Source of the DNA: Rhodoferax sp. OV413
GTDB taxonomy: Bacteria; Pseudomonadota; Gammaproteobacteria; Burkholderiales; Burkholderiaceae_C
DNA: 64,000 bases
NCBI RefSeq assembly: GCF_900104385.1
Contig: NZ_FNJA01000002.1
Location: forward strand, 1 to 64,000
Reading direction: 5' to 3'
Shown: in pieces, positions 52,202 through 61,587 of the stretch
Layout: every line of letters begins with the position of its first letter
Numbering within the stretch: position 1 is the stretch's first letter
Made by a program: the position numbers and the translations under genes
The notes under the pieces: model-generated
What the model was told of the DNA's origin: nothing
The model's input: only the letters and a program-made list of their open reading frames with translations
The model's database searches: none

Positions 52202-52687
52202 TCAGGGACGGCGAAAGGCCATTTTCTGCGTCGCCCAGTAGCCGGAATCCAGCGGATTCAAGCGCACCTCGCCGCCACTCGACGGCGCATGCACAAACCG
52301 GCCCTCGCCCACGTAGATGCCCGCATGGGTGCCACGGCCGAATACCACCAGGTCGCCAGAGCGCAGCTCCTCACGCGGCACGGCCTGGCCGGCGCTCTGC
52401 AACTGGGCCACGGTGCGCGGCAGCTTCAAGCCGGCGCGGTTTTGGTACACGTAGCCGATCAGGCCGCTGCAGTCAAAACCCGCATCCGGCGTATTACCGC
52501 CATAGCGGTACGGCGTGCCGACCAGGCTCAGCGCGTAGATGGTGATGTCGGTCGCCTGTTCGGGCGACAGGCGTGACGGCACGGTACTGATCGCAGACGG
52601 TTCGGGCGCTCTGGGCGCAGTGGAACAACCGCCCAGCAGCAAAGCGGCAGCGGCCGAGAAAACACAAAAGCTTTTTTGGATATGCAT
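52202..52687 (-). CDS. NlpC/P60-family lipoprotein (peptidoglycan endopeptidase)
   Basis: The 161-residue lipoprotein has a signal peptide with lipobox Cys21 (LLGGC) and an NlpC/P60 domain with catalytic Cys73 (GFDCSGLIGYVYQ), His121 (GTHAGIYVG) and His133 (FVHAPSSG), the usual Cys-His-His triad. It should cleave cell-wall peptide cross-links near the outer membrane. ATG 52687 is the start; a longer frame from 52783 would not begin with a signal peptide. It is followed by a small membrane-protein gene on the same strand. Confidence 0.93.
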   Translation of the reverse strand: MHIQKSFCVFSAAAALLLGGCSTAPRAPEPSAISTVPSRLSPEQATDITIYALSLVGTPYRYGGNTPDAGFDCSGLIGYVYQNRAGLKLPRTVAQLQSAGQAVPREELRSGDLVVFGRGTHAGIYVGEGRFVHAPSSGGEVRLNPLDSGYWATQKMAFRRP

Positions 52688-52731
52688 ACCGGCCTGACTG
52701 TAATGGCCGGTAGGAACCCCCACGCTGCGGA

Positions 52732-52977
52732 TCAGTTCCACTTCCAGACCACCCAGGCCGTCAGTGCTGCGCCCACCAGCCACAGCAACCAGGTTTGCGC
52801 CACGGCGTAGGGGTAGAGCATCAAGCCCAGGCCCGCAAATGTCAGGTCGCGCCGGGAGGCCTTACGACCCTGCCGGAACGCAGCAAAACCCACCAGACCA
52901 AAAATGATGGCACCCAGGATGTAGGCCGGGCTGGGCAAGGTCAGGCCCATGGATTGCAGCGCATTCAGATCGTTCAT
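52732..52977 (-). CDS. Small membrane protein, 81 aa
   Basis: Two hydrophobic segments (about 14-32 and 49-75, YPYAVAQTWLLWLVGAALTA) joined by a basic loop (RQGRKASRRD). Start ATG 52977 gives MNDLNALQSM; a longer frame to 53037 is possible. Function unknown. It lies upstream of the NlpC/P60 gene, transcribed in the same direction, and 23 bases after the stop of the Gfo/Idh/MocA gene. Confidence 0.65.
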   Translation of the reverse strand: MNDLNALQSMGLTLPSPAYILGAIIFGLVGFAAFRQGRKASRRDLTFAGLGLMLYPYAVAQTWLLWLVGAALTAWVVWKWN

Positions 52978-52999
52978 GCGGCATGGTAAACCGCTGGTG

Positions 53000-54052
53000 T
53001 TAAGCCTGGATCTGCACCGGCGCCCCGCTGCGCGCACTGGCGTACAGCGCGTCCAGTATCTCCATCACCACCAGACCTTGCTCTCCACCGGCGGGGTGTG
53101 GTTGGCCAGTCAGAATCGCCTCGGCATAGTCGAACATGGCCGACGGGGCCAGCTTGGTCGGCGGGCACAGGTGCATATCCACCGGCGCGCCATTCACTTC
53201 GGTAAACACATGGGCGTCGAAGGTGTAGCCGCCATTGAGGTTCTTTTGCAGCAAACCGGCCTGGGTGCCGAGCAGCCGGGTCTCCATCAGCTCCTCCTCC
53301 TGGATATTCGCGGCCCAGGAGGCCTCCAGCACCAGCGTGGCGCCGTTTTCGAAGCGGATGAAGCCAGCAGCCAGGTCTTCCACGTCAAAGGTCTTGCCGG
53401 CCTTCTCCGCCAAGGGGCTGGCGATGGCGTTGTAGCTGCTGCCCATCACCCAGGTCGGTTGCGGGTAGCCCATCAGCCACAGCGCCAGGTCCAGGCGGTG
53501 CACGCCCAGGTCGATCAGCGGCCCGCCGCCGGCCAGCGCCTTGGTGCCAAACCAGCCGCCAAAACCCGGCATACCGCGGCGGCGGTGCCAGACGCTGCGG
53601 CCGAAATAGAAGTCGCCAAACAGGCCCGCATCGACCTGGGTTTTCAAGGCCCGGGATGCGGCGCTGAAGCGGTACGAGAAGTTGATCATCAGCCGCTTGC
53701 CCGCATCCTTGGCGGCTTCCAGCATCTCGCGGCCTTCGTCCGCGTCCATAGCCATGGGCTTTTCGCACAGCACATGGCAGCCGGCAGCCAGGGCCGCCAG
53801 GGTCAGCTGTTTGTGGAATTTGTTCGGAGTGCAAACGCTGACCACATCCAGTTGCTCCGCAGCCAGCATGGCCTCGGCGCTGGCGTAGCGGCCGGCAACC
53901 GCAAACTCATCGCCCACCAGCTCCAGGCGCGCCGCGTCGGGATCGGCCAGGGCCACCACTTCCACCTGCGGATGCTCTTGCCAGCCCTGGATGTGGGCCC
54001 GGCCCATGCCCAGGCCGATCACGCCTACGCGCAGTTTTTTCGCTTCGCTCAT
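53000..54052 (-). CDS. Gfo/Idh/MocA-family oxidoreductase
   Basis: A 350-residue NAD(P)-dependent dehydrogenase: Rossmann motif [18 protein letters not shown] at the start, the family signature [16 protein letters not shown] and the sugar-binding [29 protein letters not shown]. Such enzymes oxidise sugars, inositols or similar polyols. Its ATG overlaps the stop of the ThuA-like gene by 4 bases, so the two are translationally coupled. The pairing with ThuA points to a carbohydrate substrate, possibly trehalose-like. Confidence 0.92.
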   Translation of the reverse strand: MSEAKKLRVGVIGLGMGRAHIQGWQEHPQVEVVALADPDAARLELVGDEFAVAGRYASAEAMLAAEQLDVVSVCTPNKFHKQLTLAALAAGCHVLCEKPMAMDADEGREMLEAAKDAGKRLMINFSYRFSAASRALKTQVDAGLFGDFYFGRSVWHRRRGMPGFGGWFGTKALAGGGPLIDLGVHRLDLALWLMGYPQPTWVMGSSYNAIASPLAEKAGKTFDVEDLAAGFIRFENGATLVLEASWAANIQEEELMETRLLGTQAGLLQKNLNGGYTFDAHVFTEVNGAPVDMHLCPPTKLAPSAMFDYAEAILTGQPHPAGGEQGLVVMEILDALYASARSGAPVQIQA

Positions 54053-54852
54053 ACCAGGTCCGCCTGGGTTTGGGTAATGCCGACATTGGCAAAACCGGGC
54101 TTGAGGCTGATCGGTTCCAAGGGCGCGGCGTTCGGGCACACGTCGACGATTTGCACCCGCGGTGCGGCCCACTGCACAGCATTGGCAATCACCCGCTGCA
54201 CATTCTTGTCGTGGTAGGTCGGGTAGGCCTCGTGGCCGGGGCGGAAGTAGAAGATGCGGCCATGGCCGCGCTCCCAGCAGCAGCCAGAGCGGAACACCTC
54301 GCCGCCCTCGAACCAGGAGATGAACACAGTGCTGTCGGGCTGCGGAATGTCGAAGCGCTCGCCGTACATTTCTTCGTTCGGCAGCTCGAAATATTCGCCC
54401 AGGCCAGCGGCGATGGGGTGCGAAGGCTCGACCACCCAGAGACGCTCTTTCTCGTGCGCTTCGCGCCATTTGAGCGAGCAATTGGTGCCCATCATGCGGC
54501 GGAAAATTTTGGAGAAATGGCCGGAGTGCAGCACGATCAGGCCCATGCCTTCGAGCACGCGCTTCTGCACGCGGTCGACGATCGCGTCATCCACCAGGTT
54601 GTGCACCTTGTGGCCCCACCAGACCAGCACGTCGCAGTTGGCCAGGCGCTCTTCGCTCAGGCCGTGCTCCAGCTCGTCCAGCGTGGCGGTGCCCACGTCC
54701 AGCGGCAAGGCGCCGGGGTTCAGGCCCGGCGTGGTTTGCAAGGCCTGGGCGATGGTGGTGTGCAAGCCCTCGGGGTAGATGGCTGCGACCATGGCGTTTT
54801 CGCGTTCATGGCGGTATTCGTTCCAGACAATGACAGAAATCCGGGTTTTCAC
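54049..54852 (-). CDS. ThuA-like protein (trehalose-utilisation family)
   Basis: A 267-residue protein of the ThuA / class I glutamine-amidotransferase-like fold: [40 protein letters not shown] and [17 protein letters not shown]. In rhizobia ThuA acts with ThuB in trehalose use. It starts at GTG 54852 with AAGGAGA 7 bases upstream and is coupled to the oxidoreductase gene. No sugar ABC transporter is adjacent. Confidence 0.87.
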   Translation of the reverse strand: MKTRISVIVWNEYRHERENAMVAAIYPEGLHTTIAQALQTTPGLNPGALPLDVGTATLDELEHGLSEERLANCDVLVWWGHKVHNLVDDAIVDRVQKRVLEGMGLIVLHSGHFSKIFRRMMGTNCSLKWREAHEKERLWVVEPSHPIAAGLGEYFELPNEEMYGERFDIPQPDSTVFISWFEGGEVFRSGCCWERGHGRIFYFRPGHEAYPTYHDKNVQRVIANAVQWAAPRVQIVDVCPNAAPLEPISLKPGFANVGITQTQADLV

Positions 54853-54974
54853 TGAGAGTCTCCTTGGGGGTCGGATATAGGCTTGCTAGCCCTGATGGAT
54901 CGAAACTTTAAGCCGCAGACCGCGGTGTACCAAGCGCAATATCTGCCAAAAATCCGCAATCAATAGCAAAAAAC

Positions 54975-55922
54975 ATGGATGTCCGATTACAAGCTAGCTC
55001 CTGCCTGCAAGCCACCCCCTCGGCACCTGCCGGCGGCCCGAATGCCATGGCCATGCGTGGGCATCTGGCGGACTTTTTGCAACGCGCTATGGCCGGCAGC
55101 CTGGTCGTGCACCTGCCCAGCGGGGCGCCGGTAGCGCGTGGCGAAGGCCACTTCCACGTCGGCCCCGAGCTGTTTCTGCAGACCAGCGGTTGGACCGACT
55201 TCCGCTTCCCGCACGGCACGCAAACCCTGGGTCCGGGCGAGGCCTTGCTGATGCCGCCCCAGCTGCTGCACTGTGAAAGCGTGCGCGCCGCGCCAGGGCA
55301 AAACTTTGCCAACCTGGTGGTCTATGCCGAAGCCCATGCGCTGACCTGCCACCTGGCCTATGAACAAAACGTTGGCCAGCCCGGCATACAGCACCTGGAA
55401 ATGCGCCAACACCCGCAGGCCCGGCATATCCACGACTGGCTGGCCGATGCGGCCCGGCTCGGCCAGAGCGACGCACCGGCCTGGGCCACCACCCAGATCA
55501 CGCAGGTGCGCGCCCTGCTGGCCGCCGCCACCGCCGGCGTGTTGCAAGCCCTGGCCGCTACCGACCCGCAGGCCGCGCCCGAATCCGGCTGGGTGACCAA
55601 GCTGCGGGTGCTGGTGCAGAACCAGCTCGGCGACCAGGACCTGAGCGTGCGCGGCCTGGCCAGCCAATGCGGCTGCACCGCCGACTACCTGTCGCACCTG
55701 TTCCGCCAGCAAACCCAGGAAGCGCTGGTGGCCTACATCAACCGCATGCGCATGGCCCGCGCCGCCCGGCTGTTGACCGAGAGCGCGCTGGCAGTCAAAG
55801 AAGTCGCCTGGGCCTGCGGCTTTGCCAACGCCAGCTATTTCATCCACACCTTCCGCGCCCAGCATGGGCAAACACCCAAGGCCTACCGCGAAGCCCGGGC
55901 TGTGGTGAAATCTGTGCCATGA
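54975..55922 (+). CDS. AraC-family transcriptional regulator
   Basis: A 315-residue regulator: N-terminal cupin-like sensor domain (about 30-120) and C-terminal double HTH (about 205-305, LSVRGLASQCGCTADYLSHL; VKEVAWACGFANASYFIHTF). It is divergent from the ThuA-Gfo operon across about 120 bases, so it probably controls that operon and perhaps its own downstream FMN reductase gene, whose ATG overlaps its stop by 4 bases. Confidence 0.93.
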   Translation: MDVRLQASSCLQATPSAPAGGPNAMAMRGHLADFLQRAMAGSLVVHLPSGAPVARGEGHFHVGPELFLQTSGWTDFRFPHGTQTLGPGEALLMPPQLLHCESVRAAPGQNFANLVVYAEAHALTCHLAYEQNVGQPGIQHLEMRQHPQARHIHDWLADAARLGQSDAPAWATTQITQVRALLAAATAGVLQALAATDPQAAPESGWVTKLRVLVQNQLGDQDLSVRGLASQCGCTADYLSHLFRQQTQEALVAYINRMRMARAARLLTESALAVKEVAWACGFANASYFIHTFRAQHGQTPKAYREARAVVKSVP

Positions 55923-56497
55923 AAACCCTCATCTTCGCGGGTAGCACCCGCCAACAGTCGTACAACCGCCAACTGGCCCACGCCGCGGCACAGCTGGCGA
56001 CCGCCGCCGGGGCCCGGGTCAGCCATATCGAACTGGCCGACTTCGACATCCCCATGTACAACGCCGACCTGGAAGCCAAGGGCACGCCGCCCGATGTGCT
56101 GCGCCTGAAACAGCTGATGTTCGAGCACCCAGCCTGGATCATCTGCGCGCCCGAGTACAACGGCAGCTATACCGCGCTGCTGAAGAACACCATCGACTGG
56201 GCCTCCAGCCCGGTGAAATCCGACCCGGTATGGAAGGACGGCTTTCGCCCGTTCAGCGGCAAGGTGGTCGGCCTGCTGAGTGCCTCGCCCGGCGGCCTGG
56301 GCGGCCTGCGCTCGCTCAGCCATCTCACGCCCTTGATGATGAACCTGCAATGCTGGGTGGCGCCCAAGCAATTCGCCCTGGCCCGCGCCTTCGAAGCCTT
56401 TGCCGAAGATGGCAGCCTGAAACAGGACGCGCACCGCGCCGGCGTGCAGGCCGTGGTTGACCAGGTGCTCTGGGCGGCGCAGAAACTACATGCCTGA
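55919..56497 (+). CDS. NADPH-dependent FMN reductase-like flavoprotein
   Basis: The 192-residue flavodoxin-fold protein begins MKTLIFAGSTRQQSYNRQLA and has the CAPEYNGSYTALLKNTIDWA motif, like the enzyme at 47382. It overlaps the AraC gene by 4 bases (ATGA) and is translationally coupled to it. A repeat copy follows its stop. Confidence 0.9.
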   Translation: MKTLIFAGSTRQQSYNRQLAHAAAQLATAAGARVSHIELADFDIPMYNADLEAKGTPPDVLRLKQLMFEHPAWIICAPEYNGSYTALLKNTIDWASSPVKSDPVWKDGFRPFSGKVVGLLSASPGGLGGLRSLSHLTPLMMNLQCWVAPKQFALARAFEAFAEDGSLKQDAHRAGVQAVVDQVLWAAQKLHA

Positions 56498-56499
56498 TG

Positions 56500-56552
56500 G
56501 GCCGCTGGCGCTTATTCCACCAGCGCCGGCAGCTCTTAAATAAATAGCAAAA
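56500..56552. repeat. Dispersed palindromic repeat, copy 13
   Basis: GGCCGCTGGCGCTTATTCC...CCAGCGCCGGCAGCTC then AAATAGCAAAATT, directly before the YkgJ-type gene. Confidence 0.75.
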
Positions 56553-56554
56553 TT

Positions 56555-56836
56555 ATGGAATGCCGTTCCGGCTGCGGCGCCTGCTGCATCGCGCCCAGCA
56601 TCAGTTCACCCATCCCCGGCATGCCGGTGGTGAATGGCGTCAGCAAACCCGCGGGTGTGCGCTGCGTGCAGCTGGATGCGGCCAACCTGTGCCGCATTTT
56701 TGGCCAGCCCGAACGCCCAGCGGTCTGCGGCCAGCTGCAGCCGGCTCTGGACATGTGCGGCAGCCATAACGAGCACGCGATGCACTACCTGACCCAGCTG
56801 GAAATCGCTACGAGACCTAGCACAGCGCCGGCTTAG
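56555..56836 (+). CDS. YkgJ-type cysteine-cluster protein, 93 aa
   Basis: The N-terminus MECRSGCGACCIAPSISSP is a Cys cluster (CxxxCxxCC), with more Cys at C37, C46, C58 and C68. This is the YkgJ (Fe-S or zinc cluster) pattern. The function of the family is unknown. It starts immediately after a dispersed repeat, and 59 bases separate it from the old yellow enzyme gene. Confidence 0.85.
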   Translation: MECRSGCGACCIAPSISSPIPGMPVVNGVSKPAGVRCVQLDAANLCRIFGQPERPAVCGQLQPALDMCGSHNEHAMHYLTQLEIATRPSTAPA

Positions 56837-56895
56837 GCGCATCTAACAAGGCTTTTTATTTGGGTTTACCCTGCATTTTTTGACAGGAAACCCGC

Positions 56896-57999
56896 ATGAC
56901 TTCTTTGTTTGACCCGGTACAAGCCGGCAGCCTGCAACTGGCTAACCGCATCGTGATGGCCCCGCTGACGCGCAACCGCTCGCCCAACGCCATCCCTACC
57001 CCCTTGGTGGCCGAGTACTACGCGCAGCGCGCCAGCGCCGGCCTGCTGATCACCGAAGCCACCGCCATCAGCCCGCAAGGCCAAGGCTATGCCGACGTGC
57101 CCGGCCTGTACGGCACCGAGCAGCTAGACGGCTGGAAGCGCGTCACCAGTGCAGTGCACGCAGCCGGCGGCAAGATCGTGGTGCAGATGTGGCATGTGGG
57201 CCGCATCTCGCATGTAGACCTGCAGCCCGACGGCCAGGCACCGGTCGCGCCCTCGGCCATCACCGCCAAAAGCAAAACTTATCTGATCAAGGACGGCCAA
57301 GGCCAGTTCGCCGAAACCTCGTACCCGCGGGCCCTGCTGGCCGAGGAGCTGCCCGGCATCGTGGAAAGCTACCGCCACGCGGCCCGCAACGCCATCGAGG
57401 CCGGTTTTGACGGCGTGGAAGTACACGCGGCCAACGGCTATCTGCTCGACCAGTTCCTCAAGCTTGGCGCCAACCACCGCACCGACGACTTTGGCGGCAG
57501 CATAGAAAACCGCGCCCGTCTGCTGCTGGAAGTGATGCGCGCCGTGGCCGGCGAGATCGGCGGCGGCCGCACCGCCCTGCGCATCTCGCCCGTAACCCCG
57601 GCCAACGACATCCACGACCCCGATCCGCAGCCGCTGTTCGAGTACGTGGTGCGCTCCCTGGCGCCGCTGGGCCTGGCCTATGTGCATGTGGTGGAAGGAG
57701 CAACCGGCGGCCCGCGGGTGCTGGAAGACCGGCCGTTTGACTACCCTGCCCTGAAAGCCGCCTACCGCGACGCGGGCGGCCAGGCAGCCTGGATGGTCAA
57801 CAACGGCCTGACCAAGGCCCTGGCCGAGCAGGCCGTGCGCCATGGCGACGATCTGGTGGCCTTTGGCAAGCCTTTCATCAGTAACCCGGACCTGGTGCGC
57901 CGTCTGCGCGAAGACGCGCCCCTGAACCCGCCTGACCAAGCCACCTTCTATGGCGGCGGTGCCAAAGGCTATACCGACTACCCGGCCCTGGCCGCATAA
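56896..57999 (+). CDS. Alkene reductase, old yellow enzyme family (NemA-like)
   Basis: The 367-residue FMN enzyme reduces activated C=C bonds of enals, enones or nitroesters with NADPH. Landmarks: N-terminal FDPVQAGSLQLANRIVMAPL, TRNRSPNAIPTPLVAEYYAQ, His177/Asn180/Tyr182 in VHAANGYLLDQFL, and C-terminal FGKPFISNPDLVRRLR. Length and motifs are normal for the NemA branch. It forms a run with the YkgJ-type gene upstream. A 400-base gap with DnaA-box-like sites follows. Confidence 0.95.
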   Translation: MTSLFDPVQAGSLQLANRIVMAPLTRNRSPNAIPTPLVAEYYAQRASAGLLITEATAISPQGQGYADVPGLYGTEQLDGWKRVTSAVHAAGGKIVVQMWHVGRISHVDLQPDGQAPVAPSAITAKSKTYLIKDGQGQFAETSYPRALLAEELPGIVESYRHAARNAIEAGFDGVEVHAANGYLLDQFLKLGANHRTDDFGGSIENRARLLLEVMRAVAGEIGGGRTALRISPVTPANDIHDPDPQPLFEYVVRSLAPLGLAYVHVVEGATGGPRVLEDRPFDYPALKAAYRDAGGQAAWMVNNGLTKALAEQAVRHGDDLVAFGKPFISNPDLVRRLREDAPLNPPDQATFYGGGAKGYTDYPALAA

Positions 58000-58403
58000 C
58001 CGGGCTGGACCAACCCCGATGGCACTTTACGCAAAATTTGCAATAAAGCAGCCAAATCGGGGTTTTGCGCAGTCATAAGCTGCGCTGACAGCTATTAAAA
58101 GTATAGCAATAAGCCACTGAACCGGAGTTTTACACATCCCTTTCTGGTTGGCGGACTTTTTGCATTGGCTATTCTTCTAATGTAGTTATTAATACATAGT
58201 AGTAGTAGTAAGCATCGCGCCCGTCTGTGGGTAAGCCCGTTTTATGCTTTGCAATCAAGGGCTTACATTGTGTTGTGGCCTGTGTGTGACCTTGACTTTC
58301 TGGTGTCACGCAAATATGAACAACTTTGCGGCGCGTGCATCTCCTGTGGATAACTACCCGGTTGTTCCGAAACTATCCACAGCTTTTTAAACATAGGACA
58401 GAT
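58000..58403. other. Intergenic region with four DnaA-box-like 9-mers (404 bp)
   Basis: This gap holds a long-loop hairpin just after the OYE stop (58012-58020 with 58056-58064, ending in TTTT), a partial dispersed repeat (58070-58110), an AT-rich stretch with TTATTAATAC and four TAG repeats (about 58170-58215), and 9-mers matching the DnaA box: TTTTACACA (58128-58136), TTACCCACA on the minus strand (58226-58234), TTATCCACA on the minus strand (58345-58353) and CTATCCACA (58373-58381). No gene is seen in it. Confidence 0.5.
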
Positions 58404-59054
58404 ATGGCTACGGCTCTCAAGATTGATTTTGTTTCGGACGTTTCCTGCCCCTGGTGCGTGGTCGGCCTGAAGTCGCTGGAACAAGCCCTGGCGCGGGTCG
58501 CCGACGACAGCATCCAGGCTGAGCTGCATTTCCAACCCTTCGAGCTGAACCCGCAGATGGCCGCCGAAGGCGAGGACACCACCGAGCACCTGGCGCGCAA
58601 ATACGGCTCCACCCCCGAACAGGCGGCACGCAACCGCGAAGCCATCCGCCAGCGCGGCGCAGAAGTGGGTTTCACCTTCAATATGGACAAGCGAGACCGC
58701 ATCTACAACACCTTCGATGCGCACCGCCTGCTGCACTGGGCGGAACTCGAAGGCCAGCAGCATGCGCTGAAGCAGGCCTTGTTCGACGCCTACTTCACCC
58801 AGGGCCAGAACCCGAGCTCCCACACCTTGCTGGTGCAGGTTGCCCAACAAGTGGGCCTGGACCCGGCACGCGCGCAGGCGATCCTGGAATCCGGCGAATT
58901 TGCCGACGAGGTGCGCGAGCGCGAGCAGTTCTACACCAGCCACGGCATCCATTCGGTGCCGGCGGTCATCATCAACGACCGGCATCTGATCTCCGGCGGC
59001 CAGCCGCCCGAGGTGTTCGAGCAAGCTTTAAGGCAAATAGCTGCCGCCGAATAG
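58404..59054 (+). CDS. DsbA-family oxidoreductase, FrnE-like
   Basis: A 216-residue thioredoxin-fold protein with the active site Cys15-Pro-Trp-Cys18 (SDVSCPWCVVG) and a helical insertion typical of the FrnE/2-hydroxychromene-isomerase branch (FNMDKRDRIYNTFDAHRLLH). It lacks a signal peptide, so it acts in the cytoplasm as a disulphide oxidoreductase or isomerase. ATG 58404 follows AGGACA. It ends in a stem-loop terminator. Confidence 0.93.
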   Translation: MATALKIDFVSDVSCPWCVVGLKSLEQALARVADDSIQAELHFQPFELNPQMAAEGEDTTEHLARKYGSTPEQAARNREAIRQRGAEVGFTFNMDKRDRIYNTFDAHRLLHWAELEGQQHALKQALFDAYFTQGQNPSSHTLLVQVAQQVGLDPARAQAILESGEFADEVREREQFYTSHGIHSVPAVIINDRHLISGGQPPEVFEQALRQIAAAE

Positions 59055-59075
59055 GCGGAATCGACCCGGCGCACC

Positions 59076-59106
59076 AAGCCAGCGCTGGCAAATGCGCTGG
59101 CTTTTT
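59076..59106 (+). terminator. Rho-independent terminator after the FrnE-like gene
   Basis: AAGCCAGCG (59076-59084) pairs with CGCTGGCTT (59095-59103); a 10-base loop and a TTTTT tail complete it. Confidence 0.82.
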
Positions 59107-59190
59107 ACTTTGTGCACATTGACGGTGCATTTTTGTACGCAATCTACGGTTTGCATTGGATGCAGAGCTGGCACGGCCTATGCATAGGCC

Positions 59191-60261
59191 ATGGCCATGC
59201 AAGCCACCATCCCCACCTCTTCGCCCTCGGCCATCGAAATCGTCGCGCTGACCAAGCGCTATGGATCGGGTAAGCCGGCAGTCGACAGCATCAACCTGCG
59301 TATCGCCAGTGGCAGCTACTGCTGTCTGCTGGGGCCGTCGGGTTGCGGCAAGAGCACCACCTTGCGCATGGTGGCGGGGCATGAATCGGTGAGCAGCGGC
59401 GACATCCTGCTGGAAAACCGCAACATCACCGACCTGCCGGCGGCCGAGCGCGGCACGGCCATGATGTTCCAGAGCTTTGCGCTGTTCCCGCACCTGTCTG
59501 CACTCGACAACGTGGCCTTCAGCCTGAAGATGAAGGGCATGGACAAGGCCGAGCGCCACGCCAAGGCCAAGGATTTGCTGGAGCGCGTGGCCATGGGCCA
59601 TTTGGCCGACCGCACGCCGGGCGAGCTGTCCGGCGGCCAGCAGCAGCGCGTAGCTTTGGCCCGGGCTTTGATTACCCAGCCCAAGGTGCTGTTGCTGGAC
59701 GAACCTTTGTCGGCGCTAGACCCCTTCCTGCGCATCCAGATGCGCGCCGAGCTGCGCCGCTGGCAGAAAGAGCTGGGCCTGACCTTTATCCACGTGACCC
59801 ATTCGCAGGAAGAGGCCATGGCCCTGGCCGACACCATGGTGGTGATGAACCACGGCCTGATCGAACAGGTCGGCAGCCCGCACGAAATCTACAACCGCCC
59901 CGCCAGCGAATTCGTGGCGCGCTTCATGGGCGGCCACAACGTGCTGGATACCGCGGCCGGCAAGATTGGTGTGCGCACGGACCACATGCAGATCATCCCC
60001 GCCGAGGCCGCCCTGCCCGATGGCGCGCACAACATCCGTGCGGTGGTCAGCGATGTGGAATACCAGGGCACCTACGTGCTGCTGGGCCTGCAAAAACCCG
60101 GTGTGGCGCAAACCGCCAGCAGCACCGCCGAATTTTCCGTCATGGTGTCCGAGGCGCAGTTTGCGGCCCGGCCCTACCAGGTGTCTGAGGCCGTGCAGCT
60201 GGCCTGGGCCGCCGAAGCGGCACATCCGCTCGGTCCGGTTTCCGTTCCCGTCGCTGCTTAA
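59191..60261 (+). CDS. Polyamine-type ABC transporter ATP-binding protein
   Basis: A 356-residue PotA-type ATPase: Walker A GPSGCGKST at 48-56, Q loop FQSFALFPHL, signature LSGGQQQRVALARAL at 146-160, Walker B VLLLDEPLSALDP near 166-178 and an H-loop HVTHSQEEAMALAD. The C-terminal TOBE region starts at about residue 270. It energises an importer whose binding protein and two permeases follow on the same strand, in the order ATPase, binding protein, permease, permease. ATGs at 59191 and 59197 are both possible starts. Confidence 0.95.
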   Translation: MAMQATIPTSSPSAIEIVALTKRYGSGKPAVDSINLRIASGSYCCLLGPSGCGKSTTLRMVAGHESVSSGDILLENRNITDLPAAERGTAMMFQSFALFPHLSALDNVAFSLKMKGMDKAERHAKAKDLLERVAMGHLADRTPGELSGGQQQRVALARALITQPKVLLLDEPLSALDPFLRIQMRAELRRWQKELGLTFIHVTHSQEEAMALADTMVVMNHGLIEQVGSPHEIYNRPASEFVARFMGGHNVLDTAAGKIGVRTDHMQIIPAEAALPDGAHNIRAVVSDVEYQGTYVLLGLQKPGVAQTASSTAEFSVMVSEAQFAARPYQVSEAVQLAWAAEAAHPLGPVSVPVAA

Positions 60262-60300
60262 AAAATTTTCCCCTACCGCAACCCCCTAGGAGTTTTCACC

Positions 60301-61584
60301 ATGTCTGACGCACTTCCTGAATCCACCAACGCCTTGCAGGCGACGATGCAGCGCCGCTCGCTGCTCAAAGGCACGGCCGGCATTCTGGCCACCGGCATCT
60401 TCCCGGCAGTGCACTCGGCCGAACCCATCGTGTTGCGCTACCTGGGCACTGCGGTGAACCAGGACAAAGCGATTGCCGAAAAATTCAAGGCCGATACCGG
60501 CATCACCATCCAGTACGTGGCCGTGACCACCGACGACGTGACCAAGCGCGCCGTCACCGCACCGAACAGCTTCGACCTGATCGACACCGAATACTTCTCG
60601 CTGAAGAAGATCGTGCCCACCGGCAACCTGAAGGGCATCGACGTCAAGCGCATCAAGAACGCCGACAAGATCACCACCTTGTTCACCACTGGCATGGTCA
60701 ACGGCAAGCCCGTGGGCGACCAGGGCACGGCGCCCAAGAAAGTGATCTTCCTGGAAGGCGAAAAGTCGAAGAAATTCTCGGCCACGCCGACCCAGTTCAT
60801 GTCCCTGATCCCCACCGTGTACAACGCCGACACGCTGGGCATCCGCCCCGACCTGATCAAGCGCCCGATCAGCTCCTGGGCCGAGCTGCTGAACCCCGAA
60901 TTCAAGGGCAAGGCCGCGATCCTGAACATTCCGTCCATCGGAATCATGGACGCGGCCATGGTGGTCGAAGCCATGGGCATCTACAAGTACCCCGACAAGG
61001 GCAATATGACCAAGAAGGAAATTGATCTGACCATCAAGACCCTGATTGAAGCCAAGAAGCAAGGCCAGTTCCGCGCGCTGTGGAAGGACTTCAACGAGTC
61101 GGTCAATCTGATGGCCTCCGGCGAAGTGGTGATCCAGTCGATGTGGTCGCCCGCCGTCACCGCCGTGCGCACCAAGGGCATTGCCTGCAACTTCCAGCCG
61201 CTGAAAGAAGGCTACCGCGCCTGGGCTGCCGGCTTCGGCCTGCCCGCCACCCTGAAGGGCAAGACCCTGGACGGCGCCTACGAGTTCATCAACTGGTTCC
61301 TCGACGGCTGGGCCGGCGCCTACCTGAACCGCCAAGGCTATTACAGCGCCGTGCTGGAAACCGCCAAGGCCAAGATGGAGCCCTACGAATGGGCGTACTG
61401 GATGGAAGGCAAGTCCGCCACCCAGGACATCAAGAGCCCGAACGGCGACCTGCTGGCCAAGGTCGGCCAGATCCGCGACGGCGGCAGCTACGAGTCCCGC
61501 ATGGGCGGCATCGCCTGCTGGAACGCGCTGATGGACGAGAACAACTACATGGTCCAGAAGTGGAATGAATTCGTCGCAGCATAA
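60301..61584 (+). CDS. Polyamine-type ABC transporter substrate-binding protein (Tat-exported)
   Basis: A 427-residue class F-type binding protein. The N-terminus carries a twin-arginine signal, Arg18-Arg19 (QRRSLLKGTAG), followed by a hydrophobic stretch and cleavage near HSAEP. The mature protein has ITIQYVAVTTDDVTKRAVTA and the repeated GKPVGDQGTAPKK, WMEGKSATQDIKSP segments of the spermidine/putrescine group. Tat export suggests folding before export. The gene is followed by repeats and a strong hairpin (61588-61757) before the permease genes. Confidence 0.92.
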   Translation: MSDALPESTNALQATMQRRSLLKGTAGILATGIFPAVHSAEPIVLRYLGTAVNQDKAIAEKFKADTGITIQYVAVTTDDVTKRAVTAPNSFDLIDTEYFSLKKIVPTGNLKGIDVKRIKNADKITTLFTTGMVNGKPVGDQGTAPKKVIFLEGEKSKKFSATPTQFMSLIPTVYNADTLGIRPDLIKRPISSWAELLNPEFKGKAAILNIPSIGIMDAAMVVEAMGIYKYPDKGNMTKKEIDLTIKTLIEAKKQGQFRALWKDFNESVNLMASGEVVIQSMWSPAVTAVRTKGIACNFQPLKEGYRAWAAGFGLPATLKGKTLDGAYEFINWFLDGWAGAYLNRQGYYSAVLETAKAKMEPYEWAYWMEGKSATQDIKSPNGDLLAKVGQIRDGGSYESRMGGIACWNALMDENNYMVQKWNEFVAA

Positions 61585-61587
61585 ATA

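Noticed and set aside
58120-58385. Calling this region the chromosomal origin oriC
   Set aside because: Only four near-consensus boxes and no dnaA/dnaN or rpmH-rnpA neighbours; reported as a finding, not as an origin.
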